DNA of 64,000 nt, taken from positions 15,190 through 79,189 of the forward strand of contig MNCI01036208.1 of NCBI GenBank assembly GCA_015680685.1, given 5' to 3'. The notes beneath the pieces were generated by a model. The model was not told the DNA's origin. It worked only from the letters and a program-made list of their open reading frames with translations, and made no database searches. The position numbers and the translations under genes are program-made. Below are positions 34,153 to 43,021 of the stretch, one piece after another. Origin of the DNA: Gnetum montanum. Its lineage: Eukaryota > Streptophyta > Gnetopsida > Gnetales > Gnetaceae. How positions within the stretch are numbered: position 1 is the first letter of the stretch; each line of letters opens with the position of its first letter.

Positions 34153-34289
34153 TAAGAGATATGTTTATTAGAAAAATGAACATAAGTAATGCTTTGGAAG
34201 TATTTTAGGCATGTGTAAAGGTAAAGACAAACAAAAGGAAGGTTAATGCTTTGAGATCTACCATGGGAAGGGAGAGGAGCAAGATGAAG

Positions 34290-35400
34290 AGGGAGTTTTG
34301 CATGACAAAGCACAAATAGTCCTAAAACAAGTACATTCAAGTGTATGTGGTGGTCACTTAGCATCATGATCTCTTATAGCTTGTATTATTTAATGAGGTT
34401 ATTAGTGGCCTATGATGTTTAGGAATGCCTAAAAAATAGTTAATATTTACAATACATGTCACTATCATGCTCTACTTATTTACGTTCCATCACAATAGCT
34501 TATTATTTCCTAAATCATATGGCCATTCCAAAAATAGGAGCTAGATCTCATAGGTTTCATCAATCCTCCCTCATCTTTAGGTCATAAATTCATCTTAATA
34601 GATACAAAGTACTTTATGAAGTGGATTGAAGCTATCCCCTTAAATCTTCAACCTCTAAGCATATCTTTTGTTTTATTTTGGATAATATAATCATCCACTT
34701 TAGTATGTCCCTTGACATTAACCCTAATAATGAACTTGAAGTTAAAGGTAAAGAACTTTTCAAATTTTGTGAGTAATATCAAATCATCTAGTCATCATCA
34801 TTTACAAATTATCCTCAATCTAATTATCAAACTAAGTCAACCAATAAATCTCTTATCTATTTTCTTAATACCATGGTTGATAAATCCAAATACAATTAAC
34901 ATACCTAGTTATCTCATGCCCTCTGGATCTATCAAACCATCTTTAAAACTAAAACTTATTGAAACCCTCTCATTCTCACATATTAGTTAGAAACTTTGTT
35001 ACTAGTGGACCTAGATGTGTCTTCTCTTTGAGTAGCCTAGAATAGTTGGATGACAAATGAAAAGAATGACAACATGTGCTATGTTGAGCTAGAAATCTTG
35101 GAGAGAACTATAAGCAAGAAGTGGTTAATACTTAGAACATCAAGAGGCTATTGACCCTTACCATGACAAGCACATTTGAATAAGGAAAATCAAGGAAGGT
35201 GATCTTACTCTAAGGAATTTTCCTAACTTAAAACTTCTAAGTCCTTCTAGAACTAGCAAGGTTCCTTCATCATTCTCAAGAGCCTTGGCAATAAAACATA
35301 TTACTTGGTAGACTTAGACGATTACCAATACCTGGATCCTATGAATAGAGCCTACCTCAAAAGGTACTAGAATTGAGGAAAAAGGATAAATAAACAATGT
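34290..35400 (+). pseudogene. pol: gypsy1 integrase, decayed
   Basis: Zinc-binding remnant: LKQVHSSVCGGHLAS near 34322-34365, then RGYQWPM-like and a damaged CHYH near 34458. Catalytic core start WPFQKQELDLIGFI near 34521-34560 (compare WPFRGWGLDLIG), then GHKFILIDTKYFMKWIEAIPL (34578-34640), which contains the first catalytic Asp. TSFTNYPQSNYQTKSTNKSL near 34795-34850 stands for the Y.PQANGQ.E..N block, and LSHALWIYQTIFKTK follows. The end reads YYLVDLDDYQYLDPMNRAYLKRY near 35300-35370, matching the G.Y.L.D.dG...P.NadaLK.Y end of plant gypsy pol. Frameshifted and full of stops. Confidence 0.75.
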
Positions 35401-36199
35401 ACATCAAGTTTTCTCTAACCTTATTTCTTAATTTATCTATGTTTTTATTGCATTTATTTTGATTTCCTCCCTATCTTAATTTTTTCTCTCTTTCTTTATT
35501 TTCTATTTTTCCTCCATGATCTCTACTTATCTCATTCAACTAACATTTTTTATTATTAGTACATTATGGTGAGGATGTTTATCAAAAATCTGCCTTATGC
35601 AAAGAGTAATGAGTGCTCTGTAATTTTTACTTCATGTAAATATATGTTAATTTTGAGTAAGATAGGAAGATATTTTAATTAATTTATCAACTCTCAATAA
35701 TTGTTAGAGTATGAGACCTAGCTATGTCCCACTTCTATGGCATAGCACCTCATCTTGGTGTATAGGTAATGTCCCTCTTTTCTTTCTAGTTTTATTAATT
35801 TTTTCTTATTTTTGCAACTCTACATTTTATCTCCTTTCTAATATTTCTCCTTTCTTCCTCTAACTTTCCTTTCTTATTTTTTATCCTTTTCTCTAATTAA
35901 TACATCAATGAGGATTGAGTAATTCTATTCCATTTCAATAAGGATGTTTTATGAACATGAGTGGAGTAGGATATGAATGTTATTAATGGCATCCCTTCAT
36001 CCATATTATATGTAGGATCTAGGTATATTCCCTTTCTATGGCATAACACCTTCCTCATGACTCATGTATTGGTGATATCCTAACATTCTCTTCTTCTTCT
36101 ACTTATTTATTTTCACTTTTTTTCTTCTAGTTAAATTAATTTATTTATATATTCTCTTGTTAATGGGTCCTCCTTCAACACATTAGTAGCATCTATCGA
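35401..36199 (+). repeat. gypsy1 3' spacer with two diverged repeat units
   Basis: No gene. Two units (about 35577-35770 and 35925-36095) share TTTATCAAAA/TTTATGAACA, AGACCTAGCTATGTCCC/AGGATCTAGGTATATTCCC, TTCTATGGCATAACACCT, and GTATAGGTAATGTCC/GTATTGGTGATATCC. Pyrimidine-rich tracts lie between. Confidence 0.6.
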
Positions 36200-36209
36200 T
36201 AGGGGGTAA
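36200..36209 (+). promoter_or_regulatory. gypsy1 polypurine tract
   Basis: TAGGGGGTAA immediately before the LTR start TGTTATAGCTAC. Confidence 0.7.
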
Positions 36210-38168
36210 TGTTATAGCTACTTTTTTGGTTCATCAGTGATCAAGACAAAGTGTGGTATTAACATTATCCCATCTAATTTTGAGCATCAAACTCCCCAAA
36301 AGTAGCATCACATAGCACATTTCTAGATCTTAGAGATCTTTGGAAATCATTTGAGCTCATAACCTAGCTTAAGAGCTTCATTTTTAGCAACCTTAAAAAA
36401 GTTTAGGAACCAAAATTTTTATAAGTATTAGAGAGGATGTGGATGTCATGTTAGCATCACCCTTGGACTACTACTCCCATGTTAGTTGTAGCTCTAGATC
36501 ATCCTATCCACATCACCTATACTAAAACTACATTTCAGCCTTAAATCAAGCCTTACAGGATCCAAAATAGCTTGTCCGAGATACTTTCGACATCATAGGT
36601 ATCAAATTTTGACATTTTGGGAGTTTGACCTTGGGACCCTGAGGATCATAAGTTTTCTAAGTGCTAACTAACATTAATGTTAATTTCAAGATTAGCACTG
36701 ATAACATGGTCCCCACCACTTTCATAACATACCTCACCTACATTTTGACTCAAATTCTAGCTTTCTAGTGACTAGTCAAAATTAATTTTGGCACTCAAAA
36801 TGGTAATTTGGACAATCGTAAGGACAATGTTGGTAGTTAAGAGGAAAAAAATTTTTATTTTATGTAGGTGATGCTGATGTTAATATTAGCATCACCATGC
36901 TTGCATCATCCTTCTTCAAGGTATTCAAGTTCACCATCTAAGAGCATTCTCTAAGTCTATAGGCTTCTTAGGATCTCAAAAAATTTATTATGCAGCACAT
37001 TCCAGCTTTAATTTTGACATCTTGGAGGATCATGATGTTAACTTTAAAAAAATGTTAGAAAATGTTTATAACTCCCCAATTGACACTAACACTAATGTTA
37101 TCATCTTGATATTCTTGACCATTAGACTCTATAGTTGATGTCATATCCTAGCCTCACAAGCTTCTCATTGTCATCTTGACATAATTAGACATTAATTCTT
37201 GCATCAAAAAAAGTCTTGGAAGCTTGAGACTACAACTTTGAAAAGAAAAAAGAAAAATTTGACCAACTCTTGGTGACACTAATGTTGACATCAATGTCAC
37301 CTATCACATGTCTCAAACTTGCCAAGTTTATCGGTTAATCTTGCTAAATGTGAGCTCCAAAGTAACTCTGCAGCATCTTCCACATGATCCATGGTCACCT
37401 TGATTCCTCCCATGAGACCAACACTAATAATAATGTAATGTCAATGTCAATGAAGCAACATCAACATCAACATCATGTACTTAGAATTTTTCAACATCAA
37501 CGTTAGTCCCTAGAGTTAAGATTTTTCTAGCTCTAGCATCTATCCTAGGACACTTAGGCAAAGCAACACTATTTGTCCCCAATTTGATTCTAAATAGCAT
37601 CTTTAGCTACCCCATCCAGATACTTACCCTTCAAAGGTTCAATTTTACTTTTCAAATCCACATTTTTACTCATAAATTGGCCTCTTATTAGTAGTTCTAT
37701 CTCACTTATGTTTTTCACCAACATTTGTAGTGTAGCCCTCCATAAAAAATGAACACTTATTTTTCAGAAATAAAGCATTTTCATTTGTTGGGAATAGAAA
37801 AAAAATCCTTTCTTCCATATCATAGCCCCACTATATTTTAACATGTTATGCTCCTTTATTCATGTTTTACACTTAGATTTTATTTCATTGCTCAAAGAAT
37901 ATTTCATAGTTTATTTCTTAGCAATAAATACTTAGTCAAATTCAGCATTTAAACCAAATATTTCTATCATTCTTGTGTCATTTCCTAGTTCACGTTCAGT
38001 AGGCTAAGTTCACATTCAATTAGATATTTAAGTCTCATGATGTCATTATCATTAACTTATCAAAGGTTATATTGAAAATAAGATCATTTGTGTTCATGAG
38101 TTAGGTTCTTAACACTTAATTTGTGAAGGTATCCTTGCAAAGTTAGGAAGAATAATTGCGTAGGAACA
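36210..38168 (+). repeat. gypsy1 3' LTR
   Basis: 1959 bases, TGTTATAG...GGAACA, followed by TSD TCTAC. Matches the 5' LTR along its length but lacks most of the right arm of the palindrome, including the plus-strand TATA box. Many GATGTTAATATTAGCATCA-type motifs at 36440-36910 and 37270-37520. Confidence 0.75.
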
Positions 38169-38173
38169 TCTAC
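38169..38173. repeat. Right TSD of gypsy1 (TCTAC)
   Basis: Identical to 12240-12244. Confidence 0.75.
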
Positions 38174-38355
38174 CATTAGGGGTTTTGATGATAACATTGA
38201 TTATGAGAGGAAATATTCCCATGCTAGATAGTGAGATTAAAGGCCATAAATCTCTTCCATATCATGATGCTACCCTTAGGAGAATGAATTTTTAGGTTTT
38301 GAAGGAGCATGTATCTCCATCAACCACCAAGAAAGATAAGAAGACAACTCTTTTG
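38174..38355 (+). pseudogene. copia1 ORF2, continuation
   Basis: Open apart from one TAG (38297-38299), likely a former Gln: VLMITLIMRGNIPMLDSEI, GHKSLPYHDATLRRMNF, VLKEHVSPSTTKKDKK. It continues in frame the HIATHGHL end at 12240 once gypsy1 is removed. Coding character is lost at GGCCGAGAGG (38356). Confidence 0.5.
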
Positions 38356-38520
38356 GCCGAGAGGTCATTACCGGTCATAATTCGGTAATGCTAATTTTGT
38401 ACGTAACGCTGACTAATGTTGACTTTTCCACAGGGCATTTGGATAACACAACTTTGTGCATAACACTTGTAACTAAAATTCTAGAAAAGGTTACGTCGTT
38501 ACGAAAAGTTACATCTCCCA

Positions 38521-38595
38521 TTGAAAAGCACTACAGACAAAGAGAACGCGATACTTATTGAAAGCACTGCACACAAAGAGAGAACGTGATACTTA
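38521..38595. repeat. 37/38-base tandem duplication
   Basis: Units 38521-38557 and 38558-38595 share GACAAAGAGAACGCGATACTTA with small changes. Confidence 0.8.
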
Positions 38596-38611
38596 CAAAG
38601 CAAAATTGGAT

Positions 38612-38772
38612 GAGACTCTCAACGATCACAAAGCACATGACTGAAACTTGTAACTTATTTGCTAGAAGCAGATGAAAGAATTGAATGTACGAGACTCTCA
38701 ACGATCACGAAGCAGCAGATGACTGAAACTTGTAACTTATTTGCTAAAAGCAGATGAAAGAATTGAATGTAC
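38612..38772. repeat. ~80-base tandem duplication
   Basis: Units 38612-38690 and 38691-38772 both run from GAGACTCTCAACGATCAC to GAATTGAATGTAC; nearly identical, so recent compared with the surrounding retroelements. Confidence 0.9.
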
Positions 38773-39158
38773 TTACAACAACATCAGAGCTTTGGTTACA
38801 ACTTCAAATACCGTTTCTCGCAAGCCCGGCCAGACGATGCCTTATGTCAAATCGGCCCAGGCCTGCTGCACTGCACAGAGCACAGCGACGCTACCTTAGT
38901 CGACAAATAATAATCCTATATTTATTCCTTCTTCATCCATTCATACGCACATTCGCTGCTGCTTCTGCTCTTATTTTGTTATTACTCTTTCTCTCTCTGA
39001 CGTCGCCGGATGGATCGTTTTGGATTCCACTTCTACAAAACAGTGGGCTGGTATATGATCCTGAAACAACACAAGCAGCTCTATTTATACACGACGGCAC
39101 CTCGGTTCGCGGTAAGGACGCGAAATTAACTGTGGTAAAACGCGTAGATGAAAATTGA
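38754..39158 (+). CDS. Possible 134-codon reading frame, unknown
   Basis: Open from ATG 38754 to TGA 39156. A hydrophobic stretch at residues ~52-83 (IIILYLFLLHP ... LILLLLFLSL) could be one membrane segment; the C-terminal part (SFWIPLLQNSGLVYDPETTQ) is polar. A second possible start is residue 31. A TATA-like CTATATTTATTC lies within the frame (38910), which argues against the long version. Not recognised; may be chance or part of a captured gene. Confidence 0.25.
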   Translation: MKELNVLTTTSELWLQLQIPFLASPARRCLMSNRPRPAALHRAQRRYLSRQIIILYLFLLHPFIRTFAAASALILLLLFLSLTSPDGSFWIPLLQNSGLVYDPETTQAALFIHDGTSVRGKDAKLTVVKRVDEN

Positions 39159-39246
39159 AAGAGCAGTAAATGATGCAGCTCCATGATGATGTATGTTTTC
39201 TGCATTTTCCTTTGAGGAATTGCAGAGATGCACTGGGTGTTAACTT

Positions 39247-39304
39247 GTGGAGTTATTATTGTGCGTACGTGCCTAGTGGAGTTATTATTGTGCGTACGTG
39301 CCTA
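39247..39304. repeat. 29-base tandem duplication
   Basis: Two perfect copies of GTGGAGTTATTATTGTGCGT plus ACGTGCCTA. Confidence 0.95.
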
Positions 39305-39484
39305 TGAGCCTGTGTCACGCACATATCTCTGTCTCCATATCCATGGCCCAAAACAAGAAGTGCCCTAAGTAATAAGACTTTATTATATTATTTTACGATG
39401 GTGGCCAGCCTTGGATGCACGAACGATGATTATTTTGTTCCAAATATTCATTGCTTAACCTATGTAATGCTTTCATTTGGTACT

Positions 39485-39752
39485 CGGTGACGATGGCAGG
39501 AATTTGAATCTCAGATTATCCAAAGAACCGTGAATGTTGCGGTTGCCACCGTAATTTTTACAGAAAAGCGAACCTTAATCCCCATAACCAATTCCAGAGT
39601 TATAGCTTGATTTCATTATTCGGTGACGATGGCAGGAATTTGATTCCCAGTCAGATTATCCAAAGAACTGTGAATGTTGCGGTTGCCACCGTAATCTTTA
39701 CAGAAAAGCGAAACCTTAATCCCCATAAACAATTCCAGAGTTATAGGTTGAT
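39485..39752. repeat. ~130-base duplication
   Basis: Units 39485-39611 and 39621-39752, from CGGTGACGATGGCAGGAATTTGA to TTATAGSTTGAT, differing by short indels. The second copy reads open; the first is frameshifted. Confidence 0.9.
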
Positions 39753-39951
39753 GCCTGGTACTAATACTATTTTTAATGATCGTAGCATCATTAATCCTCT
39801 GGGCCAAATTATTGCAACACAGAAGCCAGAAAATATTGTACCGGTTTCTGCAATAAACCTAACACCGGAGGAAAATGCTGGCAAAGTTACCAGAAAATAC
39901 ATGGTCCACGTGTTGTTGCATTCTACCACACGAATCCCACCAAACCCCTAA
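39607..39951 (+). CDS. 114-codon reading frame, unknown, possible gene fragment
   Basis: Open from ATG 39607 to TAA 39949. Residues 5-50 lie in the second unit of a ~130-base duplication. Composition is normal for a protein (VNVAVATVIFTEKRNL; MPGTNTIFNDRSIINPLGQI; VSAINLTPEENAGKVTRKYM) and there are no decay-type stops, unlike every retroelement frame nearby. I do not recognise a family. It could be an exon of a captured host gene. Confidence 0.35.
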   Translation: MISLFGDDGRNLIPSQIIQRTVNVAVATVIFTEKRNLNPHKQFQSYRLMPGTNTIFNDRSIINPLGQIIATQKPENIVPVSAINLTPEENAGKVTRKYMVHVLLHSTTRIPPNP

Positions 39952-40120
39952 GGCCACGAATGGTAGCAGCTCCATACGCACCAAACCTCTTTAAGTTGCC
40001 TCTGGATTTTTTGTTCCCATTAGGCAGTGAATAACTTATGGTTTTGTCTGCAAGTCACCAAACGCAGAGGGAGGCGGTGGCCACTCGAGTGGCCAGTAAC
40101 TACAACATGGTGAAGCGCGA

Positions 40121-40584
40121 AGCACAAAATCACCGTTGAAAAGTTCACTTACATTGACCAAGGTCTTTGCCTTGTGGCTTACATTGGTTTACATTTTTAA
40201 GGCTACCTTTCACATTATCAAATACTGTTATTTTTACTTTTAATTATGAGGAAAATTGAACCAATTTTATGTTTGGTTATTTATCTGGGAAACATATCCA
40301 GATGTAGTGCAGAACTTCCACAACCTAACAATAATACATTCCTTATTTCATGTGTTAGCCATAAATGTGCTTTATATATGAATCTTATGTTTGATTCAAT
40401 ATCATTTACTAAATCAAAAGAAAACATAGATGCATAAGATAAACTTTGTTACGCAAAACATGAATATCTATATAGGAGATATGGGGATTCGTTAGTTAAT
40501 AAATAAGTTTAACAAAATGTGTGACTAGGGAAAAACGTTGGATGATTAGAGAAACACTATAGTTTTCATCTACGACAACAAGGA
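40121..40584. other. Unassigned stretch before the LINE fragment
   Basis: Contains a 63-codon open frame at 40246-40437 beginning with a hydrophobic MRKIEPILCLVIYLG; no family recognised and probably chance. Confidence 0.3.
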
Positions 40585-41076
40585 AGACATACCATGAAGT
40601 TATGGGAAAGGGTTAAGAAATAATGCTTAAGGCAACAATCAATTATTTTGGAGAGTTAGCTTGGTTTTATGCTTCGAGGATCAACTACAAAACTTAATAG
40701 ATAAATTTAGGCATAAGGAAATAAATTTGCATACGATTTTCATTTACTTGGAGAAATCATGTGATAGAGTTCCTCAAGATATTATTTGATGAGCATTAAA
40801 GACGAAGGATATTCCAATGGGATACATAAAGGTTATTTAAGACATGTATAAGAGAGCAAAGACATTAAACTTTCCTATGAAAGTAAGGTTATACCAAGGA
40901 TATGCTCTAATTCCTTATTTGTTTGCCATTATTACGAATGAACCAAATATATTGAAGATGATATCCCTTCTTGTATAGTCTTTGCTTTTGCTGATGATTT
41001 TGCTTTGGTAGATAAACTAAGGAAGTCTTGGCTGCAATAGTGAAGACTTGGAAAAACATCCTAGAGTCAAAAGGGA
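40585..41076 (+). pseudogene. LINE (RTE-like) reverse transcriptase fragment
   Basis: With frameshifts the segment reads as the non-LTR RT family common in plants: KLWERVKK near 40600, GFMLRGSTTK near 40660, a damaged FIYLEKSCDRVPQDII near 40740-40790 (VFIDLEKAYDRVPRD in relatives), GYIKVIQDMYKRAKT near 40820-40865, YQGYALIPYLFAII near 40892-40932, and the catalytic FADD box as FAFADDFALVD near 40980-41012. It ends with KTWKNILESKG and then switches, without a gap, into PIF1 helicase sequence. Confidence 0.7.
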
Positions 41077-41727
41077 TTTGAGGATTCTGTGCATTTGTTT
41101 GATACAAAGGATAAAGTGCATATGCATAATAAAAAAATATTGCTCAAAATGCAGAATCCAGTTGCACAGTGCATAGTAGATAGAAAGACAAATGGTGTGA
41201 AATTTTGGGATGATTCAAAAGGAGAATTGGACCGAGTAGTGTTCATTTGTGAGGATGCAAGGGTTATGCTCACTGTTAATCTGTGGCTAGAAGCAGGATT
41301 TGTTAATGTTGCATTGGGAGTCACTAAGAAAATAATATATAGTCCACACTGTCAACCTCCACAATTGCCATCATATGTCATCATTGAGTTTGAATCCTAT
41401 ATTAGAGTACTGTATGATAATGAACATCCTCGACAAGTACCCATTCCACCAATCATACATGAAGGATCTCGCCAACTACCACTTAGATTAGCATGGGCTT
41501 TAATGATACATAAGTCACAGGGAATGACATTGGAGAAAGCGTGTATAGATGTTGGTAGCAAAGAAACAACACGTCTTACATTTGTGGCACTATCTCGAGT
41601 GAGGAGTATTGACAGTTTGAAGATATTCCCTTCGATCTCCAAAGAAAGATATATCAAGATATTTAATGCTTCGCACCTTCAAAGTAGATTGGATGAAGAG
41701 CAACGCATTAGCTCTAATAAAGAATGA
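41077..41727 (+). pseudogene. PIF1-like helicase, C-terminal part
   Basis: A 212-codon open frame (ATG 41089). It has the late motifs of PIF1/Helitron-type helicases: ARVMLTVNLWLEAGFVNVAL (residues ~62-82), a VEF-like IIEFESY, LPLRLAWALMIHKSQGMTLE (~131-150) and TFVALSRVRSIDSLKIFP (~165-182), spaced as in the family. The ATPase half with Walker A and B is missing, so it cannot be active. A LINE fragment precedes it. It is the longest unbroken frame in the window and lacks the TAG decay of the LTR elements, so it may be a younger arrival. Helitron origin is likely but no Helitron ends were established. Confidence 0.75.
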
Positions 41728-41814
41728 TCTCATTCTTATAATCATTCGATAAAGCATTCCATGATCTTATAATATTTTTATCTATTATGTTTAAATCATC
41801 GTTGCAGCAGACGA

Positions 41815-42068
41815 CTGGCAATCACTAGCTTAGTTATATATTTATAATATATATTTATAAATTGGCCGAGAGAATCTTATTNNNNNNNNNNNNNNNNNNN
41901 NNNNNNNNNNNNNNNNNNNNNNNNNNNNNNNNNNNNNNNNNNNNNNNNNNNNNNNNNNNNNNNNNNNNNNNNNNAGAAGTCGTGAAATTTTTTACTCAAA
42001 TAAGATTCTCTCGGCCAATTTATAGATATATATTATAAATATATAACTAAGCTAGTAATAGCCAATTG
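41815..42068. repeat. Inverted repeat around an assembly gap of 93 N
   Basis: Left arm about 41815-41881 and right arm about 41999-42065 are inverted copies: ACTAGCTTAGTTATATATTT / ATATATAACTAAGCTAGT and TTGGCCGAGAGAATCTTATT / AATAAGATTCTCTCGGCCAA. Inner bases match almost perfectly, outer ones (GGCAATCACTAG / CTAGTAATAGCC) less so. N run 41882-41974. It could be the TIRs of a small element or a hairpin that stopped the assembly. Confidence 0.8.
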
Positions 42069-42999
42069 ATGAGATAGATGATAAGGAACATGAATGCCAT
42101 GAACAACTTGAGTGCATAGTAGCTTCAAGGATATAAGAGTTTGATTGAGAATTTAAAGTGCAAGGGCTTGATTGATAACTTTGCATAAAGTGATAGTGTG
42201 GAGATTCTTTCTAATATTCCAGAACTAAAAGAGATGAAGAAGCTAGTATTGCTACTCCTTTATATAGTTTAGATGATGGATGAAAAAATAGGCTAGACCA
42301 AGTGATGCTACTAGCTTTGAATCAAAAGAAAATAAAGAGGAAAGTGATGAAAAGGAGAAGGAAGACTAAGTTCTTTCTTCTATCTTTTGTATCCTTGCTT
42401 GATTTTCTTGTTCGTCTCTATTTTTTTTTATGCTTAGCTTGTGTGTACTTCCATTAAGCCTTTGCCTATTAATTTTTTATATTACTTTACATTTTTGATA
42501 GGTTAAAACTATTTAAATTGAAAACATGATATATGTATTTAAATTTTTAATTTAACATGAAAAAATATCTATTATGCTTCATTATAGCTTATTTCGTTCA
42601 TGTCATTTTTTTCATTATCATATACTAGTTTAGCATGCTATCCTATTTATTTTTCTATCTTTATCTCAATTGTTTCTTATATTTATTGAAAATGACTCTA
42701 TTTAGCCTTTTTTCAAGTGCTTATATGAGTTTTAGAATGTAATTATTACTATTTTTATATTTATATATTTATAGGTTCTTGCTGGAAATTCTGCTATTCA
42801 CTCAAACACTTCACTTGAGTATAAACCGATACATGATTTTTCTTAGTTTATGTCTTTTTCTTTTCAATGCACTATATTTAGACTATTTTAGTTACATCAT
42901 TCTATACATCTTTGGTTTGGTTTGACAATGCTCATCCTTCTCCAAGGTTACTCCTATATGTTAAAAGCACCCTTAACTCTTTTCTTGTAAATCTCAAAT
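42069..42999 (+). pseudogene. Possible end of copia1 ORF2 and 3' spacer
   Basis: 42069-42370 has weak coding character with few stops other than TAG (MIRNMNAMNNLSA, GYKSLIENLKCKGLIDNF, VEILSNIPELKEMKKL), helical and coiled-coil-like. It sits between the island and the copia1 PPT, where the end of ORF2 would be expected. The rest to 42999 is T-rich and non-coding. Confidence 0.35.
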
Positions 43000-43021
43000 A
43001 AAAAAAGAAATCAAAGGGGAG
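43000..43021 (+). promoter_or_regulatory. Polypurine tract, probably of copia1
   Basis: Purine run ending AAATCAAAGGGGAG immediately before the proposed LTR start. Confidence 0.55.

Larger units (their letters stand above)
12245..38168 (+). mobile_element. gypsy1: Ty3/gypsy element with two nested insertions
   Basis: Order on the plus strand: 5' LTR (12245-12397 and 18953-21281), gag (21527-22900), a multi-exon coding-like block (23230-25223), integrase (34290-35400), long 3' spacer, PPT (36200-36209), 3' LTR (36210-38168). Copia2 sits in the 5' LTR and TR-GAG in the interior. Without them the element is about 10.4 kb. Identical 5-bp TSDs TCTAC flank it. No protease, RT or RNase H is recognisable between gag and integrase, so pol is incomplete. 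It inserted into ORF2 of copia1. Confidence 0.75.
38356..40120. other. CpG-richer, low-copy-looking island with serial tandem duplications
   Basis: Base composition changes sharply: CG dinucleotides, rare elsewhere, are frequent (ACGTAACG, GTTACGTCGTTACG, CGTCGCCGG, GGTTCGCGGTAAGGACGCG). No retroelement motif is seen. Four separate tandem duplications lie within about 1.25 kb. This may be host DNA or gene fragments carried by a mobile unit. Confidence 0.5.

Noticed and set aside
33996-34367. 123-codon minus-strand open frame
   Set aside because: It crosses the LTR end, the TSD and gypsy1 sequence, so it cannot be an old gene.
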